DNA of 7,302 nt from Oscillospiraceae bacterium (GTDB lineage Bacteria > Bacillota > Clostridia > Oscillospirales > Acutalibacteraceae). Shown here in pieces: positions 1 through 6,725 of the stretch. The first letter of the stretch is position 1; each line of letters starts with the position of its first letter. The notes under the pieces were generated by a model. It was not told the origin of the DNA. It made no database searches and worked only from the letters and a program-made list of their open reading frames with translations. The stretch lies in contig JAITBA010000124.1 in NCBI GenBank assembly GCA_031283835.1, positions 1 to 7,302 on the forward strand, read 5' to 3'. The translations under genes and the position numbers were made by a program.

Positions 1-353
1 GCATCGAGCACCGAGGCTGCCATGTTGCTGCGGGGGTAGAGCCGGCCCTCTGTGTCCTCGTGCAGGGCCAGGCCCAGCGAATCGAAAAATTTTTCCAACG
101 CCTCTGTGCCGCATTGACGCAGCGCGGGGGTGGCGAATTCTTTTTGGTGATAGGGGTGTGCGAGCGCGTGGCGGTTACCCAGGTTGCAGCGCCCGTTGCC
201 CGTGGCCAAGAGCTTTTTTCCTGCTCGCGGCATGCGTTCGAGCAAGAGCACCCCGCGCCCGGCACCGCGCGCGCGGCAGGCCGCAATGCCCGCAGCCAGC
301 CCGCTGGCCCCTGCGCCAACAATCACAAGGTCGAACGTTTCGGTGATGGTCAT
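1..353 (-). CDS. BaiN/HI0933-family FAD-dependent oxidoreductase, N-terminal part
   Basis: This is the first 117 codons of a flavoprotein; the rest lies beyond the left edge. The ATG at 353-351 opens with a strand followed by the dinucleotide-binding motif GAGASG at residues 13-18, and an acidic residue (E39) ends the second strand, as in Rossmann-type FAD binders. At residues 45-57 it reads GKKLLATGNGRCN, the signature of the HI0933/YhiN/BaiN family (proteins of about 400 residues). Members are soluble FAD oxidoreductases; a few act on bile acids, but most have no proven substrate, so no reaction is assigned. The start overlaps the stop of the upstream glycosidase gene as ATGA, and no good Shine-Dalgarno sequence precedes it, so translation probably depends on coupling. 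Family assignment is secure; function is not. Confidence 0.9.
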   Translation of the reverse strand, partial: MTITETFDLVIVGAGASGLAAGIAACRARGAGRGVLLLERMPRAGKKLLATGNGRCNLGNRHALAHPYHQKEFATPALRQCGTEALEKFFDSLGLALHEDTEGRLYPRSNMAASVLD

Positions 354-2836
354 GGCTTGTTGCCACACAGCAGCTTTTTTAGCGCACGCGCGCCGCCTTT
401 GGCTAGGGTGGCAATTGAGCGCAGATAGTGTTCTTCGTTGAACATCGACACGATTGCGTCGACCATTTCTGCGTTCACAAGGCCGTCGGACCACATGGCG
501 ATGGTGCGAATTGGCATTTCTGGGATGCTTTCGAGCGCGGAACTGATGTCGCCGATGGCGTTGCCCGTGATGGCCTGTGCCACGGGCTGTGCGTACGAGA
601 TAATTTTGAACAGCAGCCGCCCAAGAGGGCTTTGCCGCGCGGCGTCTTCAATCGTGCTGTCGAGACCCAGACGACAGGGGGCGGGGCAATCTGCCGCGGG
701 CAGAGTGAAGCCCAGCACGCGCTCAAATTCTTCGGCGCCCACGCCGGCAATTTGGCCGCTGCGGTAGGCAGGCAGGTCGAGCGCCCTATAAGGTGAAGCG
801 GGCGCGTCGTCGTTGTGCAGTTTTAAGTTTGTGCGCAGCCGGATATCCTGGCTTGACGCCGCCGCAAGAATGCCGTACACCCCGGGGGCGCACACCCAGC
901 CCGCCGTGCCGGTGTGCCAGTAGGCAAAGGCGCGGCTGTTGAGCGTGATGGTAACGCGCTTTTTTTCGCCTGCCGCCAAGAACACTTTTGTGAAGCCTTT
1001 GAGCTCTTTGACCGGCCGAAAGCTTTCGCTGTCGCCGTCCGCGGGGGGCGACACATAGATTTGCACCACTTCCGCGCCATCGCGCGTGCCAGTGTTGCGC
1101 ACGGTCAGGCTCACGTCAACGGTGTCTTCGGGGGTGTAGTTTTTGCGAGAAAGCCGCAGGTTCGTGTATTCGAACGTGGTGTAGCTCAGACCGTGCCCAA
1201 AGGGGAACAGCACTGCTTTTTCGGCTTTGTCGTAGTAACGATAGCCCACGTAGATGCTTTCGCGGTATTCCACTGTGGCCGTGCCGCCGGGAAAATTGCC
1301 GTAGCAAGGGGTGTCTTGCAGCAGCAGGGGAAAGGTTTCGGCCAGCTTGGCGCTGGGGTTTGCCTCGCCATAAAGCAGGTCGATCTGTGCTTCGCCCACC
1401 GCTTCGCCCGCCAGGTAGCTTTCGAGGATGGCCGCCGCGTTGTTGACCCAAGGCATGCGCACAGCGGAGCCATTGCACAGCACCACAACGGTGTTGGGCT
1501 GCACCGCTGCCACTGCGCGAATCAGCTCGTTTTGGCAGGGTGGCAGGTCGATGTGTTTGCGGTCGGCGCCTTCGCTGTCCAAGTGCTCCGGCAGCCCGGC
1601 AAAAATCACCGCCACATCGCAGTGGCGCGCCAGCACGACGGCCTGCGCTGTTTTGGCCAGGTCGTATTCATAATCGCGCACGCCAAAGCCTTCGGCATAT
1701 TCCACCGGCAGCCCGGCGGCCAGGGCAGTGTGCAGCGCGGTGGTGACTTTGTGGGTGTGCACATGGCTGCTGCCGCCGCCTTGGCAGCGCGGCTGCACGG
1801 CAAACCCGCCGATGAAGGCAACCTGCGCGTCTTTTTGCAGGGGCAGCACGCCGTTGTTTTTTAGAAGCACCATGCTTTCGCGGGCATATTGCCGGGCCAG
1901 CGCGTGGTCGGCGTCGTTATCTGCCGGGGCAGGGGGGGCTTCGTCGGCCTGTGTGGCCTCCACCACCCGCAAAATCAGGTCGATGATCCGAGTGCAGGCG
2001 GCATCCAGGGCTTCCGGCGCAAGCTCTCCGTTTTCTAGCGCCGCAATGAGTTTTTCTTTGTGTAGGTTGCGGCTGTCGGGCATTTCGAGGTCCAACCCGG
2101 CGGCGATGCCCTTGGCCCGGTTGCTCACCGCGCCCCAGTCGCTCACCACCACGCCGTCAAAGCCCCACTCTTCTCGCAAAACTTCGGTGAGCAGGCGCTT
2201 GTTTTCGCTGCAATAAATCCCGTCGAACAGCCGGTTATAGGCGCACATGATGGTCCACGGGTCGGCGCGTTTCACGGTTTGTTCAAAGGCAGGAAAGTAA
2301 ATTTCCCGCAGGGCACGCTCATCCACAACGGATTGCACCGTCATACGGCGTTTTTCTTGGTTGTTGGCGGCAAAGTGTTTCAGGCTCACGCCAACGCCCT
2401 GGCTTTGCAGGCCCTGGGTGTAGGCCACGGCCATTTCGGCCGAAAGATAGGGATCCTCACTAAAGTATTCGAAGTTGCGCCCGCAAAGGGGTGAGCGCTT
2501 GATGTTCACCGCCGGGCCCAGCAGCATGCTCAAGTTGTGGGCGCGGCACTCTTTGCCCAGGGTCTCGCCCAGCTGTTTGAGCAGCTCCCGGCTGAAGGAC
2601 GCCGCCGCGCCCGCCGCCGTGGGAAAGCACACAGTTTTGATGCTGTCGCCCAAGCCCAAGGGGTTCTCGCCGCCGTTTTCTTGCTTGCGCAGCCCATGAG
2701 GGCCGTCGCTCATCATGATGCTGGGCAGCCCCAACCGGTCTATGGGCGCGGTGTTCCAGGTTCCAAGGCCCTTCACCAGGGTGTATTTTTCTTCGGGGGT
2801 TAGCTGTGCCGCCAGGGCGGCCGCTTCGTTGCGCAT
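350..2836 (-). CDS. Glycoside hydrolase family 3 beta-glycosidase (beta-glucosidase-like)
   Basis: An 828-residue GH3 enzyme, expected to release terminal beta-linked sugars from the non-reducing end of oligosaccharides or glycosides by a retaining mechanism. The TIM-barrel domain (about 1-290) contains DGPHG at 44-48, GRNFEYFSEDP at 119-129, KH at 153-154 and the nucleophile motif VVSDWGA with D233. The alpha/beta sandwich (about 315-555) starts with LLKNNGVLPL at 324-333; E422 in SEGADR is the likely acid/base, by family position. GHGLSYTTFEY (547-557) leads into a fibronectin-III-like domain (about 570-665). Residues 670-828 form an extra C-terminal region. There is no signal peptide, so it probably acts in the cytoplasm on imported sugars. 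The ATG has GGAGG six bases upstream. It overlaps the next gene by ATGA. Glucosidase, xylosidase or glucosaminidase specificity cannot be told from sequence. Confidence 0.95.
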   Translation of the reverse strand: MRNEAAALAAQLTPEEKYTLVKGLGTWNTAPIDRLGLPSIMMSDGPHGLRKQENGGENPLGLGDSIKTVCFPTAAGAAASFSRELLKQLGETLGKECRAHNLSMLLGPAVNIKRSPLCGRNFEYFSEDPYLSAEMAVAYTQGLQSQGVGVSLKHFAANNQEKRRMTVQSVVDERALREIYFPAFEQTVKRADPWTIMCAYNRLFDGIYCSENKRLLTEVLREEWGFDGVVVSDWGAVSNRAKGIAAGLDLEMPDSRNLHKEKLIAALENGELAPEALDAACTRIIDLILRVVEATQADEAPPAPADNDADHALARQYARESMVLLKNNGVLPLQKDAQVAFIGGFAVQPRCQGGGSSHVHTHKVTTALHTALAAGLPVEYAEGFGVRDYEYDLAKTAQAVVLARHCDVAVIFAGLPEHLDSEGADRKHIDLPPCQNELIRAVAAVQPNTVVVLCNGSAVRMPWVNNAAAILESYLAGEAVGEAQIDLLYGEANPSAKLAETFPLLLQDTPCYGNFPGGTATVEYRESIYVGYRYYDKAEKAVLFPFGHGLSYTTFEYTNLRLSRKNYTPEDTVDVSLTVRNTGTRDGAEVVQIYVSPPADGDSESFRPVKELKGFTKVFLAAGEKKRVTITLNSRAFAYWHTGTAGWVCAPGVYGILAAASSQDIRLRTNLKLHNDDAPASPYRALDLPAYRSGQIAGVGAEEFERVLGFTLPAADCPAPCRLGLDSTIEDAARQSPLGRLLFKIISYAQPVAQAITGNAIGDISSALESIPEMPIRTIAMWSDGLVNAEMVDAIVSMFNEEHYLRSIATLAKGGARALKKLLCGNKP

Positions 2837-2841
2837 AAGAA

Positions 2842-2847
2842 TCCTCC
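2842..2847 (-). promoter_or_regulatory. Ribosome binding site of the GH3 gene
   Basis: GGAGGA on the minus strand, five bases before the ATG at 2836. It fixes this start over any downstream ATG. The intergenic gap to the preceding gene is only 37 bp and shows no clear terminator hairpin, so read-through from the zinc-ribbon gene is plausible. Confidence 0.75.
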
Positions 2848-2873
2848 GCTCTATTATGCAATTTTAGCACGGC

Positions 2874-3314
2874 TTATTTTGCCAGTGCCGCGTACGCGAA
2901 TTCATAAAACTCGTCCGGTAAAAAATCGCTGGCGTTATCGACAATGATCCCTGCAAAAAGCACGATGCACAGCGCTAGCAGCACCCAACCAACGATGTTT
3001 AGTATAACGCCTGCCACCGCGAGGCCTTTGCCACGCTCGTGGGTGCGGTTGCACTGCACCCAGCCAATGATGCTTAACACAATGCCCGCGAAGGGCACCA
3101 GCGGCACCACTGTGAACACAAAACCCAGCACGGCTATCGGGTTTGTGCCCGCAACATAATAGGGCGTTTGTGGGGTGCTGGGCGGATAAGGCGGCGCATA
3201 GGGGTTGGCGTTGGACGGCGGGGTTTGGCTCGGATTCACAAACGCGGGCTGCCCGCAATGGGCGCATGCGGCGGCGTTGGCATCCAAGGGCGCGCCGCAG
3301 TTTTGGCAAAACAT
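2874..3314 (-). CDS. Zinc-ribbon protein with two C-terminal membrane helices (DUF4190-like)
   Basis: A 146-residue membrane protein of unknown function. The N-terminus is a classic zinc ribbon: C3, C6, C17 and C20 in the pattern CxxC-x10-CxxC, with GAPL and CGQP around them. A flexible proline/asparagine/tyrosine-rich linker follows (about 28-55). Two hydrophobic segments come next, about 60-86 and 97-126, separated by a short polar loop (CNRTHERGKG); both are rich in glycine and valine, as in the DUF4190 family. The tail (127-146) is acidic and aromatic. The likely topology is a cytoplasmic zinc ribbon anchored by a helical hairpin. Such proteins are common in Clostridia and have no assigned role. 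The start is supported by GGAGGAG five bases upstream. It lies 60 bp after the Lrp-type gene and 37 bp before the GH3 gene, so it may begin a second transcript. Confidence 0.88.
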   Translation of the reverse strand: MFCQNCGAPLDANAAACAHCGQPAFVNPSQTPPSNANPYAPPYPPSTPQTPYYVAGTNPIAVLGFVFTVVPLVPFAGIVLSIIGWVQCNRTHERGKGLAVAGVILNIVGWVLLALCIVLFAGIIVDNASDFLPDEFYEFAYAALAK

Positions 3315-3319
3315 TCAAT

Positions 3320-3326
3320 CTCCTCC
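3320..3326 (-). promoter_or_regulatory. Ribosome binding site of the zinc-ribbon gene
   Basis: GGAGGAG on the minus strand, five bases before the ATG at 3314; a near-perfect Shine-Dalgarno sequence that supports the chosen start. Confidence 0.75.
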
Positions 3327-3361
3327 GCTTCGTTTGGTTATGTGTTGCATAGAAAAATCGT

Positions 3362-3367
3362 ATTATA
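3362..3367 (-). promoter_or_regulatory. Possible promoter -10 element before the zinc-ribbon gene
   Basis: A perfect TATAAT on the minus strand, about 48 bases before the zinc-ribbon start and just after the stop of the Lrp-type gene. No convincing -35 is present at 16-18 bp; the best match is CTGCCA at 3387-3392 with a long 19-bp spacer. TATAG (3364-3368) and CTATA (3375-3379) form a short inverted repeat over the element. This is a tentative promoter, and the AT-rich patch in a GC-rich window is the main support. Confidence 0.35.
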
Positions 3368-3374
3368 GCCGATA

Positions 3375-3827
3375 CTATACTATTTCTGGCAGCAGGCAGG
3401 TATGTTCCTTCACGGTTTTGAGCACAAAATGGGTTTTGGTGGCCGAAACGCCTTCAATTTCTTTGATTTGCCGGTGGATGGTTTCGAGTGCCTCAGAGGA
3501 GCGCGCGACGATATAAAGCATGAAATCAAAATCGCCGGTGAGGTAGTGACAGGTTAGGATGTGATTTGTTTGCAGCACCCGGGCTACAAAGCCGTCATAG
3601 TATTTTGGGTGCTCCAGGCACACTTCCATCCAGGCCGAAATATCGTTGCCCAGTTGCTTTTGGTCCAGCGCTGTGGTATATTTTTGAATGATGCCACTGT
3701 CCTCCAGCTTATGGATCCGCTCAATCACCGCAGAAACAGAAAGGTTGATCTCCTGGCTGATTGCCGAGGCTTTGCGCCGGGCGTTTTGCCCCAGGCTTTG
3801 CAGAATTTGAATGTCAAGTGCGTCCAT
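3375..3827 (-). CDS. Lrp/AsnC-family transcriptional regulator
   Basis: A 150-residue regulator of the normal full length for the feast/famine family. Residues 1-50 form the AsnC-type winged helix-turn-helix, beginning with MDALDIQILQSLGQNAR and containing the recognition helix NLSVSAVIERIHKLEDSGII. Residues about 62-140 form the RAM/ligand-binding domain, with the GDFDFMLYIVA motif at 98-108 and the late strand KTHFVLKTVKE. Such proteins form dimers to octamers, bind DNA and usually respond to an amino acid; the ligand and targets here are unknown. The ATG lies inside the last codons of rqcH in another frame (14-nt overlap), with AAAAGGAG seven bases upstream at 3835-3841, so it is probably co-transcribed and coupled. 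It may also act on the promoter-like sequence just after its own stop, which is inference. Confidence 0.93.
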   Translation of the reverse strand: MDALDIQILQSLGQNARRKASAISQEINLSVSAVIERIHKLEDSGIIQKYTTALDQKQLGNDISAWMEVCLEHPKYYDGFVARVLQTNHILTCHYLTGDFDFMLYIVARSSEALETIHRQIKEIEGVSATKTHFVLKTVKEHTCLLPEIV

Positions 3828-5394
3828 CTTGTGCTCCTTTTGTCAATAATTCAATGTTTTCGTTTGTTGGTTTTGCCAAAATAGTGCGGTAGGTGTGGTA
3901 GATCACTTGGCCGGGCCGGGCGCCAGCCGGTTTTTTTAGGTGCTTTGCCTGGGTGTAGTCTACTGCCGCGGGGCCTTGGGCCTGGCTGTGCCAGGCGGCC
4001 AGCAGGGCGGCTTCTTCTGTGCTCTTCGGGCCGGGTTCCGCCTTGCCCTCGGCGCACAAAATCACGTGGGAACCGGGGATGCCCTGGGCGTGGAACCACC
4101 AATCACCGCCCTTGGCTGTGCGGAAAGTAAGGAAGTCGTTTTGCAGGTTGTTGCGCCCCGCCAGCACGCGCAGCCCTTCGCTGGTGGTGTATTCCATGGG
4201 CGGCAAAGCCTTGGCTTTGGCCTTTTTTGCGCCGGGCTTTTTATCTTTCACATCCTGCTTTTTGCCGCAACAAAATCCCTGCTCCTCCAGTTCCGCCTTG
4301 AGCGCGTCCAGTTCTGCGCGGCTCTGCGCGCGCCGCAAAAAATCTAGCATGCCTGCCAGGTAGTCTGCTTCCGCGGCGCTTTGGGTGATTAAATCGCCCA
4401 GCAGCGCGGCGGCACGCTTGGCTTTTTGGTAGCGTTTGTAGTAGCGCTGCGCGTTTTGCGCGGGCCCCAGCGCGGGGTCGACGGGGATGTGCAGCGTGCG
4501 GTTGTCGTTGTAATAATTTGGCAGCCGATAAGCGGTTGCGCCTTTTGGCAGCGTTGCCTGGTTGGCCAAAATGAGTTCGGCCATCACCCGCAGCGGCTCC
4601 CGGTTTTGCGCCTGTGCCAGTTCCTGCTTTTGCGCCTCCAGTTTGCGCAGGGTGCGCGCCAGACGATTTTCCAGGCTCTTTTGCAGCGTGCCCGCCAGTT
4701 GTTTTTGCCGGGCGGCGGCATCCCGTTCGGCATAGAACAGCTCCAGCGCCAAAGAATAGCTTTCGATGATTTCGCCGGGTTCCTCCGTGCCGGCGCAGCC
4801 AAAACCCACAGGCACGCCATTGCTGCCGCGCCAAAGGGCGGGCCGGCAGGGCCAGGGCGGGGGCGGGTTGTTGCCGGGCGGCGGTGCGGGCGGTTGGTAT
4901 GCCGCGCCGGGTTGCAGCAGCCTGCCGCCCTGCGCTTGCGCCTGCAAAATATCTGAGCGGTGCAGCGCTTCTACGATCACGTCGTTTTTTTTAAGAAGCA
5001 GCAAATTCGGGCTGCGGCCAAAAAGCTCCAGGCACAGGGTGCGCCGGGTTTTGTCGCCCAGATCGTCCGTGCCGTCAAAATCAAAATAAAGAATGCGGTC
5101 ATTTGGTTGCCGCCGGAGGCCCGAGAGCACCGCACCTTGCAGGTGCTTGCGCAGCAGCATGCACAGCATGGAGGGCTGCGCCGGGTTTTCGTTTTCGGCT
5201 GGCCGTGTGAGCAGACCGGCCCTGGCGCGCCCGGCCGCCACGCACAGCAGCAGCGCAAATTTGCCCTCCCGCGTTCGCAGGCGCAGCACCACGTCGTCTT
5301 TGGCGGGGTGGTGAATTTTTTCGACCCGCGCGCCCAGAAGCTGTGCGCTGAGTTCTTGCCGCAGACAATCCAAAAAGTGGCAGTCAAGGGGCAT
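3814..5394 (-). CDS. rqcH: RqcH / Rqc2 homologue (NFACT protein), lacking the usual HhH segment
   Basis: A 526-residue ribosome-associated quality control factor; bacterial RqcH binds 50S subunits with stalled peptidyl-tRNA and recruits tRNA-Ala to add alanine tails. NFACT-N spans about 1-165: GARVEKIHHP at 21-30, CMLLRKHL at 78-85, and D99-R100, matching the Asp-Arg pair needed for tailing in known RqcH. A coiled coil follows (about 222-375), with QNAQRYYKRYQKAK at 313-326, then a lysine-rich linker (378-396). NFACT-R spans about 400-510: GRNNLQNDFLTF at 413-424 and DWWFHAQGIPGSHV at 431-444. The family usually has 560-590 residues; here residues 167-190 are a proline-rich stretch where the helix-hairpin-helix domain should be. 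The start at 5394 has GGGAGG six bases upstream; a longer in-frame extension to 5502 reads into gdpD and shows no homology. It overlaps gdpD by 11 nt and the Lrp-type gene by 14 nt. Confidence 0.93.
   Translation of the reverse strand: MPLDCHFLDCLRQELSAQLLGARVEKIHHPAKDDVVLRLRTREGKFALLLCVAAGRARAGLLTRPAENENPAQPSMLCMLLRKHLQGAVLSGLRRQPNDRILYFDFDGTDDLGDKTRRTLCLELFGRSPNLLLLKKNDVIVEALHRSDILQAQAQGGRLLQPGAAYQPPAPPPGNNPPPPWPCRPALWRGSNGVPVGFGCAGTEEPGEIIESYSLALELFYAERDAAARQKQLAGTLQKSLENRLARTLRKLEAQKQELAQAQNREPLRVMAELILANQATLPKGATAYRLPNYYNDNRTLHIPVDPALGPAQNAQRYYKRYQKAKRAAALLGDLITQSAAEADYLAGMLDFLRRAQSRAELDALKAELEEQGFCCGKKQDVKDKKPGAKKAKAKALPPMEYTTSEGLRVLAGRNNLQNDFLTFRTAKGGDWWFHAQGIPGSHVILCAEGKAEPGPKSTEEAALLAAWHSQAQGPAAVDYTQAKHLKKPAGARPGQVIYHTYRTILAKPTNENIELLTKGAQDGRT
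3835..3841 (-). promoter_or_regulatory. Ribosome binding site of the Lrp-type gene, inside rqcH
   Basis: AAAAGGAG-type Shine-Dalgarno sequence on the minus strand, seven bases before the ATG at 3827. It lies within the 3' coding end of rqcH and shows that the regulator has its own strong initiation signal despite the overlap. Confidence 0.7.
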
Positions 5395-5998
5395 GGAGCA
5401 CCTCCCGCACAAGGTCGGGGCGGCGGGAAGTGATGCCGTCGACGCCCATGCGCCGCATGCGCCGGAGGTGCTTTTTGCCGTTGACGGTCCACACCTGCAC
5501 AAGCAGGCCGTGCGCGTGCGCCAGCTGCACCAGGTGCTTGCCGCAGGCGCGAAAGTGAATGTTTAGCCCCACGCAGCCCAGTGCTTTGGCCTGTGCAACG
5601 CACGTTTTTGCGCGCAGGCGCGTGGGCGCGCAGTTAAGATAATAGGGCACCCCACAGCTTTGCACCGCAAAAATATCTTTTGCCGCCAAACCCGTGAGCA
5701 CCGCGCGTTCTGTTAGCCGGTAAGACTGCGCCAGCGAGGCGATACGCTGCATATGGGTGGTTTCTTTCATGTCAAGATTATAGTTGCAATCCACCTGACG
5801 CAGCAAATCTTCGAGGCGCACACAGGTGGCCGGCGCGCCTGCGTTGTGCAAAAGCACGGGTGTGCCGTCGGGCAAAAAGCGCACGTCCACTTCGATGCGG
5901 TCTACGCCGGGGCAGGCCGCACAGGCCAGCGCCGATTCCAGGGTGTTGTCTTTTGTGCCAAGGGCACCCGCGTGGGCGGTGATCGTTGGTTTAGGCAT
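5384..5998 (-). CDS. Glycerophosphodiester phosphodiesterase family protein (divergent motifs)
   Basis: A 204-residue soluble TIM-barrel protein of the GDPD family, whose members hydrolyse glycerophosphodiesters to glycerol-3-phosphate and an alcohol. The N-terminus carries AHAGALGTKDNTLES (8-22) where the family has HRG...PENT: the histidine (H9) is kept, arginine is alanine, and the glutamate position is aspartate. IEVDVRFLPDGTPVLLHN (35-52) keeps the metal-binding E36 and D38 and the second histidine H51, but HD has become HN. Later landmarks are NLDMKE (74-79), GVPYYLN (116-122), LLVQVWTVN (165-173) and GVDGITSRRPD (185-195). It is shorter than typical members (about 240). The general layout resembles a clostridial GDPD-like subgroup that I recall with similar AHxG...DN motifs, so substrate is uncertain. 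The ATG at 5998 overlaps the NIF3 stop by 8 nt; upstream in-frame sequence to 6115 has no homology. Confidence 0.85.
   Translation of the reverse strand: MPKPTITAHAGALGTKDNTLESALACAACPGVDRIEVDVRFLPDGTPVLLHNAGAPATCVRLEDLLRQVDCNYNLDMKETTHMQRIASLAQSYRLTERAVLTGLAAKDIFAVQSCGVPYYLNCAPTRLRAKTCVAQAKALGCVGLNIHFRACGKHLVQLAHAHGLLVQVWTVNGKKHLRRMRRMGVDGITSRRPDLVREVLHAP
5401..5406 (-). promoter_or_regulatory. Ribosome binding site that decides the rqcH start
   Basis: GGGAGG on the minus strand, six bases before the ATG at 5394, lying inside the end of the GDPD gene. It supports the short start over the upstream in-frame ATG at 5502, whose extra 36 residues are a shadow of the GDPD reading frame. Confidence 0.75.
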
Positions 5999-6725
5999 GG
6001 CGCACCACGCTTTTTTCGGTGGCCATGCGCCAGCCGATGGCGGGAAACGCCGCGCGCAGCCGTGCCGCGAGGGGTTCCATGGCAAGGATTTCGGTCTCGA
6101 AGTGTCCGCAGGCAAACAAGCTTATGCCGTGCCGCTGTGCGTCCAAAAAGTGGTGGTGATCCGCGTCGCCGGTCACATAGGCCTGCGCCCGGCCGTGCAC
6201 ACAGTGCAGCTCGCCGGCACCGCCGCCGCCGCACACCGCCGCCTGTGCAATGGTCTGCCCGCCGTCACACCAGCGGGTGTGCCACCCCAGCGCCGCCAGC
6301 TTCGCGGCAAAATCGGCGGGTGCTATGGGTGTGGCAAGGTTCCCCGTGCGTACCACTTCGCTTAAGGGAACCACGTTGGCTAATCTTAGGCGCGCGGCCA
6401 AAAGGTCGCTCACGCCGCCGGGTGCCGCGTCGTAGTTTGTGTGGGCCGAAAGCGCCGCAATGCCCGCTTTTGCCAGCAGATAGGCCGGGTCGCGGGTGGG
6501 CAGTTGCTTACGCGCCGCAAACAGCACGGGGTGGTGGCTGATAATCAGCTGTGCCCCCGCTGCCTGCGCTTGCGCGATAATGTCCGCCGTCACGTCTAGG
6601 CAGAGCAGCCCGGTTTGCACGGGGTTATCAAAGTCGCCCACCTCCAACCCCGCGTTGTCGTACCCCAACTGGGTCGCAAACGGCGCGAAACTATCCAGGA
6701 ACATATACACATCACGAATTGTCAT
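5991..6725 (-). CDS. NIF3-like dinuclear metal-centre protein (YqfO/YbgI family)
   Basis: A 244-residue member of the NIF3/DUF34 family, which forms hexameric toroids with a two-metal site in each subunit; the family is often labelled GTP cyclohydrolase I type 2, but the physiological role is not settled. Visible metal-site residues are H64-H65 in IISHHP, H95 and D99 in SAHTNYD, and H208 with E212 in GHFETE. The start MTIRDVYMFLDSFAP and YDNAGLEVGD (22-31) are typical. Its length matches the short form without the PII-like insert found in B. subtilis YqfO. The ATG overlaps the trmK stop as ATGA, with GAGGG a few bases upstream (6732-6736). The trmK-NIF3 pairing is the same as yqfN-yqfO in Bacillus, which supports both assignments. 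An unusual TGDADHHHFLDA (185-196) is histidine-rich where the family has one or two histidines. Confidence 0.93.
   Translation of the reverse strand: MTIRDVYMFLDSFAPFATQLGYDNAGLEVGDFDNPVQTGLLCLDVTADIIAQAQAAGAQLIISHHPVLFAARKQLPTRDPAYLLAKAGIAALSAHTNYDAAPGGVSDLLAARLRLANVVPLSEVVRTGNLATPIAPADFAAKLAALGWHTRWCDGGQTIAQAAVCGGGGAGELHCVHGRAQAYVTGDADHHHFLDAQRHGISLFACGHFETEILAMEPLAARLRAAFPAIGWRMATEKSVVRHA

Noticed and set aside
914..1864. A 316-codon open frame on the plus strand opposite the GH3 gene
   Set aside because: It is fully antisense to a clearly conserved enzyme, has no recognisable domain and no good ribosome binding site. Long antisense frames are expected in GC-rich coding sequence, where complementary codons rarely give stops.
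2837..2873. Terminator or promoter in the 37-bp gap before the GH3 gene
   Set aside because: No GC-rich hairpin followed by a T-run is visible. CATAAT occurs but without a convincing -35, so I list only the ribosome binding site.
4241..4956. Open frames on both strands over the middle of rqcH (197 and 176 codons)
   Set aside because: Their translations are low-complexity Arg/Ala/Gly-rich or show no homology. I also read the two other minus-strand frames over 4740-4920 for a frameshifted HhH domain and found none.
5395..5502. A 36-residue N-terminal extension of RqcH from an upstream in-frame ATG
   Set aside because: It reads through the GDPD gene in another frame, lacks family similarity, and the ATG at 5394 has an excellent GGGAGG at the right distance.
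5999..6115. A 39-residue N-terminal extension of the GDPD protein
   Set aside because: It overlaps the conserved end of the NIF3-like gene and has no resemblance to GDPD proteins, whose homology begins at the ATG at 5998.
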